A stretch of DNA of 64,000 nt from Crossiella sp. S99.2 (lineage in GTDB: Bacteria > Actinomycetota > Actinomycetes > Mycobacteriales > Pseudonocardiaceae), in contig NZ_JALMDK010000006.1 in NCBI RefSeq assembly GCF_023094165.1, forward strand, positions 434,001 to 498,000, in the 5' to 3' direction. Below the pieces are notes generated by a model. It saw only the letters and a list, made by a program, of their open reading frames with translations, ran no database searches and was not told the origin of the DNA. The position numbers and the translations under genes were made by a program. How positions within the stretch are numbered: the first letter of the stretch is position 1; each line of letters begins with the position of its first letter. Below are positions 50,339 to 57,892 of the stretch, piece by piece.

Positions 50339-51712
50339 TTAACGCTGAATGGCTTTCAGTTCGGTGAACTCCTCCAGCCCGTGCAGGCCCATCTCCCGCC
50401 CGTTGCCGGACTGCTTGTAGCCGCCGAAGGGCGCCACCGGGTTGAACGCGCCGCCGTTGACGTCCACCTGGCCGGTGCGCATCCGCCGGGCGATGGCCAG
50501 CGCGCGGTCGGCGTCGGCGGAGTAGACCGAGCCGGCCAGGCCGTAGATGGAGTCGTTGGCGATGGCCACCGCCTCGTCCTCATCGGCGTAGGGCAGCACG
50601 GCCAGCACCGGCCCGAAGATCTCCTCCTGGGCGATGACCATGTCGTTGCGCACGTTGGCGAATACGGTCGGCCGGACGTAGTAGCCGACCGGGGTCTCCG
50701 CCGGGGTGTCCGCGCCGCCGATGGCCAGCGTGGCGCCCTCGTCGATGCCCTGCTGGATGTAGCCCTTGACCCGCTCCTGCTGCGCCTTGGTGACCATCGG
50801 GCCGACCCTGGTGGCCGGGTCCGTGGGGTCGCCGGGGGTGTACTTGGCCGCGACGTCGGTGAGCAGGCTCACGAATTCGTCGTGCAGCTGAGCCGGGATC
50901 AGCACCCTGGTGCGCGCGGTGCAGGTCTGGCCGCTGTTGATGAAGCAGTGCGCGATGGCCTGCTTGGCCGCGGCGGCCAGGTCGGCGTCGTCGAGGATGA
51001 TGTTGGCGGACTTGCCGCCCAGCTCCAGCGAGACCCGCTTCACCGTCTCCGCGCCCACCGCGGAGATCCGGCGCCCGGCGGCGGTGGAGCCGGTGAAGGA
51101 GATCATGTCCACCAGCGGGTGCGACACGATCGCCTCGCCCACGGTCGGCCCGAACCCGTGCACCAGGTGGAAAACACCCTCCGGCACCCCGGCCTCGCGC
51201 ACGATCCCGGCGAAGACCTCCGCGGTGAGCGGGGTCACCTCACTCGGCTTGAGCACCACGGTGCAGCCTGCCACCAGCGCGGGCACCACCTTGGCCACCA
51301 CCTGGTGCAGCGGGTAGTTCCACGGGGTGATCGCGCCCACCACGCCGATCGGCTCGCGCAGCACCAGCGAGTTGCCGATCTCCTCGCTGAAGTCGTAGCC
51401 GCCGTCGATCAGGTCCACGATCCCGCCTGCCACCGCCACCGGCAGGCTGGCCTGCACCCTGGTGGAGAAGCTGATCGGCGACCCCATCTCGGCGGTGATC
51501 AGCTCGGCCAGCTCGTCCCGCCGGGCCGCGACGCCCTCGGCGATCCGGCGGCCGATCGCGGCCCGTTCGGCCAGCGGGGTGGCCGCCCAGCCGGGGAAGG
51601 CCGCGTGCGCCGCCCGGACCGCGGTGTCCACCTCGGCGGCGGTGCTGGCCTTGACCGAGCCGATGACCTGTTCGGTGGCCGGGTTGACCACCTCGATGAG
51701 TTCGTTCGCCAT
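50339..51712 (-). CDS. NAD(P)-dependent aldehyde dehydrogenase
   Basis: A 457-residue ALDH-superfamily enzyme oxidising an aldehyde to a carboxylate. It has ITPWNYPLHQVVAKVVPALVAGCTVVLKPSE (cofactor-binding region), SFTGSTAAGRRI, VSLELGGKSANIILDDAD with the general-base Glu, and FINSGQTCTARTRVL with the catalytic Cys, then EEIFGPVLAVLPY and PFGGYKQSGNGREMG. The ATG start at 51712 needs no correction. Its substrate is not evident. It follows the nitroreductase-like gene on the same strand after a 112-base gap and is not tightly linked to sdaA. Confidence 0.94.
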   Translation of the reverse strand: MANELIEVVNPATEQVIGSVKASTAAEVDTAVRAAHAAFPGWAATPLAERAAIGRRIAEGVAARRDELAELITAEMGSPISFSTRVQASLPVAVAGGIVDLIDGGYDFSEEIGNSLVLREPIGVVGAITPWNYPLHQVVAKVVPALVAGCTVVLKPSEVTPLTAEVFAGIVREAGVPEGVFHLVHGFGPTVGEAIVSHPLVDMISFTGSTAAGRRISAVGAETVKRVSLELGGKSANIILDDADLAAAAKQAIAHCFINSGQTCTARTRVLIPAQLHDEFVSLLTDVAAKYTPGDPTDPATRVGPMVTKAQQERVKGYIQQGIDEGATLAIGGADTPAETPVGYYVRPTVFANVRNDMVIAQEEIFGPVLAVLPYADEDEAVAIANDSIYGLAGSVYSADADRALAIARRMRTGQVDVNGGAFNPVAPFGGYKQSGNGREMGLHGLEEFTELKAIQR

Positions 51713-51824
51713 GGGATCAGGGTGTCATGGGTTGTGCTGGGTGTTCGCGTAGCGAACCGGGTGGTGTCCACAAGGACCACGAGACCGCCCACCGGCGACA
51801 CCGGCGGGCGGTCCGCGCCTGAAC

Positions 51825-52439
51825 TCAGGAGAAGTCGGGGTCCTCGGTGCGGGTCCGCTTCAGCTCGAAGAAGTGCGGGTAGCCGGCCAGCAGCCGGGCG
51901 CCGTCGAAGACCTTGCCCGCGTCCTCGCCGCGCGGGATCTTGGACAGCACCGGGCCGAAGAAGGCCACCCCGTCCACGTGGATGGTGGGCGTGCCCACAT
52001 CCATGCCCACCGGGTCCATGCCGGCGTGGTGGCTGGCGGTCAGCTCCTCGTCGTACTCGGTCGAGGTCGCCGCCCCGGCCAGCTCGGCCGGCAGGCCCAG
52101 CTCGGCCAGCGACTCCTTGATCACGCCGTCCAGGTCGCCGCCGCGGCCCTCGTTGTGGATCCGGGTGCCCAGCGCGGTGTAGAGCGGGCGGAGGATGTCC
52201 GGGCCGTGCGACTTGGCCGCGGCGATGGCCACCCGGACCGGCCCCCAGCCCTTGTCCAGCAGCTCCTGGTACTGCTCCGGCACATCGCGGCCGGAGTTCA
52301 GCACGGACAGGCTCATCACCCGGAAGTGCAAGTCGATGTCGCGGACCTGCTCGACCTCCAGGATCCACCGCGAGCTGATCCACGCCCACGGGCAGATCGG
52401 GTCGAAGTAGAAGTCGACGCGGGGGGTCTCACCGCTCAT
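51825..52439 (-). CDS. Mycothiol-dependent nitroreductase (Rv2466c) family protein
   Basis: A 204-residue DsbA-like thioredoxin-fold protein, closely matching M. tuberculosis Rv2466c as I remember it: RVDFYFDPICPWAWISSRWILEVEQVRDIDLHFRVMSLSVLN, EQYQELLDKGWGPVRVAIAAAKSHG, DVGTPTIHVDGVAFFGPVLSKIPRGE and a C-terminal HFFELKRTRTEDP. Rv2466c has the CPWC motif, but here it reads CPWA (Cys16, Ala19), leaving a single active-site cysteine. Monothiol chemistry with mycothiol is still possible. It is divergent from pepN, as Rv2466c is from Rv2467, with 167 bases between starts. Confidence 0.9.
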   Translation of the reverse strand: MSGETPRVDFYFDPICPWAWISSRWILEVEQVRDIDLHFRVMSLSVLNSGRDVPEQYQELLDKGWGPVRVAIAAAKSHGPDILRPLYTALGTRIHNEGRGGDLDGVIKESLAELGLPAELAGAATSTEYDEELTASHHAGMDPVGMDVGTPTIHVDGVAFFGPVLSKIPRGEDAGKVFDGARLLAGYPHFFELKRTRTEDPDFS

Positions 52440-52606
52440 GACGCCTCTTTCGGTTTATGACTGTTGACGGGCCACGGGCAGCACGTCCTGCCTGCTACCA
52501 ACCCCGCGCGGGGGCGAACTCTTCCCGGAGTCGGGAAACCGTTTCGACGTTCGTGGTTTGATGCCTGACGTCGTGCATCCCCAAGAGCAAGAACACGAGG
52601 TGACCC

Positions 52607-55204
52607 GTGGCCGCACCGAACCTCACGGTCGAGCAGGCACAGCAGCGTGCCGCGCTGCTGGAGGTGGAGTCCTACGCGATCGAGCTGGACCTCACCAACG
52701 GCTCCGGCGGGCCGGGCGAGAACACTTTCCGCTCGACCAGCACGGTCCGTTTCGCCAGCCGTGAGACCGGCGCCCAGACCTTCGTCGACCTGGTCGCGGC
52801 CGGGGTGCGCAGGGCCGTGCTCAACGGCGTGGAGCTGGACGTCTCCGCCTTCCGCGAGGAGGACGGGATCGTCCTGCCCGGCCTGGCCGAGCGCAACGAG
52901 CTGGTCATCGAGGCGGACTGCCGGTTCATGAACACCGGCGAGGGCGTGCACCGCTTCGTCGACCCGGTGGACGACGGGGTGTACCTGTACACCCAGTTCG
53001 AGACCGCGGACGCCAAGCGCATGTTCGCCTGCTTCGACCAGCCGGACCTGAAGTCGGTCTACCAGCTCACCGTGCTGGCCCCGGCGGACTGGAAGGTGCT
53101 CTCCAACAGCGCCACCGAGGCTGTGACAACGCTCGACCCCGCAAGCGGGTCTTCGGGCGAGAAGACCGAGGGCGGCGCCGCGAAGCACGTCTTCGAGACC
53201 ACCAAGCCGATGTCGACCTACCTGGTCGCGCTGGTCGCCGGTCCGTACGCGGAATGGCGCGATGTGTACACCGACAGCGAGGGCGAGATCCCGCTGGGCC
53301 TGTACGTGCGCGCCTCGCTGGCCGAGTTCGCCGACAGCGAGCGGCTGTTCACCGAGACCAAGCAGGGCTTCGAGTTCTTCAACAACGCCTTCGGGGTGCG
53401 CTACCCCTTCGGCAAGTACGACCAGTGCTTCGTGCCGGAGTTCAACGCGGGCGCGATGGAGAACGCGGGCTGCGTGACCTTCCGCGAGGAGTACATCTTC
53501 CGCTCCAGGGTCACCCGCTACGACTACGAGCGCCGCTGCGAGACGCTGCTGCACGAGATGGCGCACATGTGGTTCGGCGACCTGGTCACCATGCGCTGGT
53601 GGGACGACCTGTGGCTGAACGAGTCCTTCGCCACCTGGGCCTCGGTGCTCGCGCAGGCCTCGGCCACCGAGTACAAGCACGCCTGGACCTCCTTCGCCAA
53701 CATCGAGAAGTCCTGGGCCTACCGCCAGGACCAGCTGCCCTCCACCCACCCGGTCGCCTGCGAGATGCCCGACCTGGAGGCCGTCGAGGTCAACTTCGAC
53801 GGCATCACCTACGCCAAGGGCGCCAGCGTGCTCAAGCAGCTGGTGGCCTACGTGGGGCTGGACAACTTCCTGGCCGGGCTGCGGGTCTACTTCGACAAGC
53901 ACGCCTGGGACAACGCCACCCTGGCCGACCTGCTGGTCGCGCTGGAGCAGGCATCCGGCCGGGACCTGTCCTGGTGGAGCGCGCAGTGGCTGCAGACCAC
54001 CGGCCTGAACTCGCTGCGCGCCCGCTTCGCGGTGGACGCCGAGGGCAGGTTCACCGAGTTCGCGGTGCTGCAGGGCGGCGCCCGGCCCGGCGCCGGTGAG
54101 CTGCGCACGCACCGGCTGGCCATCGGCGTCTACGCCGACGACGCCGAGGGCAGGCTGGTCCGGGTGCACCGGGTCGAGGTCGACGTGGACGGCGAGCGCA
54201 CCGACGTGCCCGAACTGGTCGGCGTGCACCGCGGCAAGCTGGTGCTGGTCAACGACGACGACCTGACCTACTGCACGATGCGGCTGGACCCGGACTCGCT
54301 GGTCACCCTGATCGACCGGATCGCGCACATCACCGAGCCGCTGCCGCGCACGCTGTGCTGGTCGGCGGCCTGGGAGATGACCCGCGAGGCCGAGCTGAAG
54401 GCCCGCGACTTCGTCACCCTGGTGCTCGGCGGCGTGCACGCCGAGACCGAGGTCGGCGTGGTGCAGCGACTGCTGGCCCAGGCCCAGACCGCGCTGTCCT
54501 CCTACGCCGACCCGTCCTGGCGGCCGGAGGGCTGGTCCCGCTTCTCCACCCGCATCCTGGACCTGGCCACCACCGCGGAACCGGGTTCGGACCACCAGCT
54601 CGCCTTCGCCAACGCGCTGACCTCCTCGGTGCTCGGCGAGACCGAGCTGGCCGTGCTGCAGGGCTGGTACGACGGCACCAACGTGCTCGACGGCCTGGTC
54701 GTGGACGCGGACCTGCGCTGGCGGGTGCTGCGGGCCCTGGTGGCACACGCCCGCGCGGACGAGACCGACGTCGCGGCCGAGCTGGCGCGGGACGCCACCG
54801 CCACCGGTCAGCGGCAGGCCGAGCTGGCCACCGCGCTGATCCCGACCGAGGAGAACAAGGCGGAGACCTGGCGGCGGGCCGTGCACGACGACGAGCTGTC
54901 CAACTCCACCAACGAGTCGCTGATCAACGGCTTCTCCCACCCCGGCCAGAAGGAGCTGCTCGCCGGGTACACCGGCCGCTACTTCGCCGAGGTGTCCGAG
55001 GTCTGGCAGCGCCGCGGCAGCGACCGGGCCATGCCGGTGGTGGTCGGCCTGTTCCCGTCCTGGGCGGTGGAGCAGGCCACGGTCAAGGCCGCCGACGCCT
55101 GGATCGCCTCGGACACTCACCCGCCGGCGCTGCTGCGCCTGGTGAACGAGGGCCGGGCCGGGATCGTCCGGGCGCTGGCCGCCCGCGAGTTCGACCGCTC
55201 CTGA
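52607..55204 (+). CDS. pepN: Aminopeptidase N (M1 family)
   Basis: Zinc aminopeptidase removing N-terminal residues from peptides; cytosolic. The 865-residue protein has the exopeptidase motif GAMEN (about 282-286), the zinc motif HEMAHMW (about 317-323) with the distal Glu in LWLNESFATWAS, and a proton-donor Tyr region (ITYAKGASVLKQL). The long C-terminal helical domain (about 450-865) is the ERAP1-like C domain. GTG at 52607. It may work downstream of the Clp protease on released peptides. Order and orientation match Rv2467 next to Rv2466c. Confidence 0.96.
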   Translation: MAAPNLTVEQAQQRAALLEVESYAIELDLTNGSGGPGENTFRSTSTVRFASRETGAQTFVDLVAAGVRRAVLNGVELDVSAFREEDGIVLPGLAERNELVIEADCRFMNTGEGVHRFVDPVDDGVYLYTQFETADAKRMFACFDQPDLKSVYQLTVLAPADWKVLSNSATEAVTTLDPASGSSGEKTEGGAAKHVFETTKPMSTYLVALVAGPYAEWRDVYTDSEGEIPLGLYVRASLAEFADSERLFTETKQGFEFFNNAFGVRYPFGKYDQCFVPEFNAGAMENAGCVTFREEYIFRSRVTRYDYERRCETLLHEMAHMWFGDLVTMRWWDDLWLNESFATWASVLAQASATEYKHAWTSFANIEKSWAYRQDQLPSTHPVACEMPDLEAVEVNFDGITYAKGASVLKQLVAYVGLDNFLAGLRVYFDKHAWDNATLADLLVALEQASGRDLSWWSAQWLQTTGLNSLRARFAVDAEGRFTEFAVLQGGARPGAGELRTHRLAIGVYADDAEGRLVRVHRVEVDVDGERTDVPELVGVHRGKLVLVNDDDLTYCTMRLDPDSLVTLIDRIAHITEPLPRTLCWSAAWEMTREAELKARDFVTLVLGGVHAETEVGVVQRLLAQAQTALSSYADPSWRPEGWSRFSTRILDLATTAEPGSDHQLAFANALTSSVLGETELAVLQGWYDGTNVLDGLVVDADLRWRVLRALVAHARADETDVAAELARDATATGQRQAELATALIPTEENKAETWRRAVHDDELSNSTNESLINGFSHPGQKELLAGYTGRYFAEVSEVWQRRGSDRAMPVVVGLFPSWAVEQATVKAADAWIASDTHPPALLRLVNEGRAGIVRALAAREFDRS

Positions 55205-55213
55205 CCTGACGAA

Positions 55214-55262
55214 CGACAGCGGCGGCGTCCCCCTCAGTCCGAGGGTGACGCCGCCGCTGTCG
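55214..55262. terminator. Bidirectional terminator after pepN
   Basis: A perfect 16-base stem (cgacagcggcggcgtc/gacgccgccgctgtcg) with a 17-base loop that itself contains a ccctc/gaggg pair. It serves convergent pepN and the DUF5130 gene. Confidence 0.75.
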
Positions 55263-55275
55263 TCAGTTCAGTCGG

Positions 55276-55752
55276 TCAGTGCTTGGGACCGGCCTGGTCG
55301 GCCAGCATGCGCAGGCCGCTGACCAGTCCACCGGCCAGGTCGCCCTCCTTGAAGGAGGCGACCATGCTCATCACCGCGAGCTTGCAGCCGCGGTCGGCCA
55401 GCCGGCGGCCGGACTCCACGCCGGTGACGATCTCCACCACGCGCTGTCCTGGCGACACCGCGACCAGCACCGCGTTGGCGGCCTTGGCGCCGAGGCTGCC
55501 GTGCAGCTCCTGGGCGCGGGCGTGGATGTCCTCGCCCAGGTCGCCGAGGTAGATGCTGAAGTCCAGGCCGGAGCTGCGGCTGGACAGGGTCAGCGCCTCG
55601 TCCAGGGTGGCCAGCTGGACCGGGCTGAACGGCAGCTTCGGTCCGGTGTCGCTGATGTGCCGGGCCGAGGACACCCGGCCGTGCGGCATCAGGACCTCAC
55701 CGATGGCCAGATCCTTGGGGTCGACGCGGGGCGCGAGTTCACCAGTTGCCAC
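55276..55752 (-). CDS. DUF5130 family protein
   Basis: A 158-residue protein matching the DUF5130 family (M. tuberculosis Rv2468c), which resembles TPM-like domains: LPFSPVQLATLDEALTLSSRSSGLDFSIYLGDLGEDIHARAQELHGSL, ANAVLVAVSPGQRVVEIVTGVESGRRLADRGCKLAVMSM, VASFKEGDLAGGLVSGLRML. There is no signal peptide. GTG at 55752 is preferred because GGAGG lies 5 bases before it, whereas the GTG at 55758 overlaps that site. The CtaJ-like gene overlaps its 5' end by 14 bases, indicating coupling. Function unknown. Confidence 0.88.
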   Translation of the reverse strand: MATGELAPRVDPKDLAIGEVLMPHGRVSSARHISDTGPKLPFSPVQLATLDEALTLSSRSSGLDFSIYLGDLGEDIHARAQELHGSLGAKAANAVLVAVSPGQRVVEIVTGVESGRRLADRGCKLAVMSMVASFKEGDLAGGLVSGLRMLADQAGPKH

Positions 55753-55993
55753 GGGCACCTCCCCGAGCGGTACCGGCGGCCGCGGCCGCCTCGTTGTCGT
55801 GCGCCGCGGGAGCGGCGGAGGTGGTCAGGCCTGCGGGGTTGGCACTCCACCACACTGGCTCGTGGGGCCACTCCTGGCCGGGCCGGTAGCGCTGGCCCCG
55901 GCTGGAGTCAGGCCACATCGTCAGCAGGGTGATCCCGAGGTACAACGCCAACGGGATCCCCGCGAAGACGAGGATGGTCTCCAGGACGGTCAC
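55739..55993 (-). CDS. ctaJ: Probable aa3-type cytochrome oxidase subunit CtaJ
   Basis: An 84-residue single-pass membrane protein: an N-terminal helix (VLETILVFAGIPLALYLGITLL) followed by the cytosolic or periplasmic signature RYRPGQEWPHEPVWWSANPAGL and a flexible Ala/Gly-rich tail. The helix plus RYRPGxxWxxxPVWW pattern fits the small CtaJ subunit of the actinobacterial bc1-aa3 supercomplex, encoded beside the pepN/DUF5130 region in mycobacteria as I recall. The GTG at 55993 gives the helix a short N-terminus; a longer frame upstream is untrustworthy. Its 3' end overlaps the DUF5130 gene. Confidence 0.62.
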   Translation of the reverse strand: MTVLETILVFAGIPLALYLGITLLTMWPDSSRGQRYRPGQEWPHEPVWWSANPAGLTTSAAPAAHDNEAAAAAGTARGGARGNW

Positions 55994-56308
55994 GGCGGCA
56001 ACTGTAGATGGTGGGTGCCGGCCCCGCTGGCAGTGGTCCCCGTGCCGCCGTTTGGGGGGATTCGCCAGGTTTCGGCCGGAGGCCGCGGAAGGTAACCCGG
56101 AAGTGTGACCGGCACCTCCCCGATGCCCCGATGCCACTCGACCGGCCGAGCCCACTGGGCCGATCGGCCCCGATCCGAACAGCGGCAAATGGCGGCCGCT
56201 TTGGCGGCTTGTCTGCGGCGAGCCAGGCTTCTACTTTTCACCTATCCGGGTCTTGTGCACGCAGACTCTTCCACGCAGAGCAGCATCCCACCGATGGGAG
56301 ACGCCAAC

Positions 56309-57073
56309 ATGTCGGATATCAAGACTCTCGAACAGAGCAACGACCACACCCTTTCGGGGAAGCGGTCACTCATCCGCAATGCAGGCGTGCGCATCAGCAA
56401 CTTTGATGGCGTCCGGATCAGCGGCGCCACCGGGGTACGCATCAGCGCCGTTGATGACGTTTGCGCCTCCGGTCACGCAGGGGTGCGAATCAGCTCGCGC
56501 CAGGGTGTCCGGATCAGCTCGATGGACACGGTGCGTGACGGTGTACGCATCAGCGGCGCCGATCGCGGGGTACGGATCAGCGGGGCGGACCGGGGCGTGC
56601 GGATCTCGGCGCGCGACGGCGTCCGGATCAGCGGCGAGGCCGGGGTCCGGATCAGCGCGGCCGAGCGCGGCGTGCGGATCTCCGCCCACGACGGCGTCCG
56701 GATCAGCGGCAAGTCAGGCGTGCGCATCAGCGACGAGGCCGGGGTCCGGATCAGCGGCCAGGCCGGAGTCCGCATCAGCGGCGAGGCGGGTGTGCGGATC
56801 AGCGGCGAAGCCGGCGTGCGCATCTCCGCGCGGGACGGCGTGCGCATCTCGGCCAGGGACAGCGTCCGGATCAGTGGCGAGGCCGGGGTCCGGATCAGCG
56901 CGGCCGAGCGCGGGGTGCGGATCAGCGGGGCCGACCGGGGCGTGCGGATCTCGGCGCGCGACGGCGTGCGGATCAGCGGGCAGCACGGAGTGCGGATCTC
57001 CGGACACGCCGGAGTCCGCATCAGCGCTCGCGATGGGGTGCGGATCAGCGCCCAGGCAGCCCTGGCGGCCTGA
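56309..57073 (+). CDS. GVRIS octapeptide-repeat protein, novel
   Basis: A 254-residue protein of no family that I recognise. After an N-terminal segment of about 24 residues (MSDIKTLEQSNDHTLSGKRS), almost the whole chain repeats [G/S]VRIS followed by three, sometimes four, variable residues (GEA, ARD, GADR, AAER). I count 26 units; 8-residue (24-base) spacing dominates, with some 9-residue units. Val and Ile would face one way, Arg and Ser the other, as in a beta-solenoid. There is no signal peptide and the only cysteine is in a degenerate unit (VCAS). ATG follows GGGAGA by 7 bases. The 315-base gap upstream (55994-56308) holds two cacgcaga direct repeats. The stop abuts the convergent HNH gene. 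Confidence 0.75.
   Translation: MSDIKTLEQSNDHTLSGKRSLIRNAGVRISNFDGVRISGATGVRISAVDDVCASGHAGVRISSRQGVRISSMDTVRDGVRISGADRGVRISGADRGVRISARDGVRISGEAGVRISAAERGVRISAHDGVRISGKSGVRISDEAGVRISGQAGVRISGEAGVRISGEAGVRISARDGVRISARDSVRISGEAGVRISAAERGVRISGADRGVRISARDGVRISGQHGVRISGHAGVRISARDGVRISAQAALAA
56384..57064 (+). repeat. 24-base tandem repeat encoding GVRIS octads
   Basis: Imperfect 24-27-base units, typically carrying gtgcggatcagc or gtccggatcagc, tandem across the body of the gene. Synonymous variation between units (gtc/gtg, cgg/cgc, atc agc/atc tcg) shows the repeat is kept at protein level rather than as identical DNA. Some blocks are nearly identical, for example the SGEAGVRISAAERGVRIS type near 56630 and 56875, suggesting recent internal duplication. 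Confidence 0.85.
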
Positions 57074-57739
57074 TCAGGCCGCGGGCTCCCCGAGGTAGGG
57101 CAGCCACTGCGGGTCCGCGTCGGGCACACCGGCCAGCAACCGCCAGTGCTGCCCACGCGGGGTGCGCGGCACCACCCGCAGCCGCCAGCCCAGCTCACTG
57201 AGCAGCTTGTCGGCCTTGCGGTGGTTGCAGCGGGCGCAGCAGGCGACGGTGTTCTCCCACGTGTGCTGGCCGCCCTTGCTGCGCGGCACCACGTGGTCGA
57301 TGGTCTCGGCCCGCCCGGCGCAGTACGCGCAGCGGAACCGGTCGCGGTGCATCAGCGCGGCGCGGGTCAGCGGGATCCGGCCACGGTAGGGAACCCGGAC
57401 AAACGTGCTCAACCGGATCACCGACGGGACCGCCACGACCTCGCTGGCGGAGTGAACCTGCAGGCCAGCGGCGTCTCCGTGGACGATTTCCGCTTTGCCG
57501 CAGACAAGAAGTACGATCGCTCGGCGCACTGGGAGAGCCGTCAGCGGCTCGAAGGTGGCATTCAGCAACAACACACGGCGTCGGCCCCATCCAGGGGTCG
57601 TCTCGCTAGGGGCCGCCCGTTCCTGCGCAGGTACAGGAACGCACGCGGCCAAGGCCGGCGGGATACCGTTCGAGGACGAACGGACCCGCGGCGTCTGCCC
57701 ACCGGCTATGCCGATGGGAGTCGGTTGTCGGTCGGGCAC
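57074..57739 (-). CDS. HNH endonuclease
   Basis: A 221-residue nuclease of the family of M. tuberculosis Rv2469c. The core (about 55-185) has RRVLLLNATFEPLTALPVRRAIVLL, FRCAYCAGRAETIDHVVPRSKGGQHTWENTVACCARCNHRKADK, i.e. the CxxC zinc pair, the HV of the beta-beta-alpha-metal motif, N and the second CxxC. GTG at 57739 follows GGAGG by 7 bases. The 50-residue N-terminal extension is variable and disordered. HNH proteins of this chromosomal type are universal in actinobacteria with unknown target; this one is convergent with the repeat-protein gene, with no gap. Confidence 0.9.
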   Translation of the reverse strand: MPDRQPTPIGIAGGQTPRVRSSSNGIPPALAACVPVPAQERAAPSETTPGWGRRRVLLLNATFEPLTALPVRRAIVLLVCGKAEIVHGDAAGLQVHSASEVVAVPSVIRLSTFVRVPYRGRIPLTRAALMHRDRFRCAYCAGRAETIDHVVPRSKGGQHTWENTVACCARCNHRKADKLLSELGWRLRVVPRTPRGQHWRLLAGVPDADPQWLPYLGEPAA

Positions 57740-57892
57740 GCGACCACCTCCACCGGATCACACGTAGTCGACCACATAATGCGCTGTTCGCGCACCTGTG
57801 ATCTGTAACGTGTCGGGCAGGCTCGCCCGAATCTACGGTGAACGAGCGGCTAACCAGTGGAGTGACAACCGCGCATCGGTAGGGTTCCGATC

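Noticed and set aside
52436..55120. 894-residue open frame antisense to pepN
   Set aside because: Low-complexity Gly/Val/His/Arg/Gln-rich translation is the usual shadow of a high-GC gene; pepN on the other strand has all M1 motifs.
56384..57064. Possible CRISPR array (24-base periodic repeat)
   Set aside because: There are no spacers; units are directly adjacent, vary in length and synonymously, and keep an open reading frame. No cas genes.
56473..57198. Minus-strand frame with repeated RTPSRAL/MRTPA units
   Set aside because: It is the reverse-strand reading of the GVRIS repeat; it lacks a ribosome site and its body lies wholly opposite the forward gene and the HNH gene.
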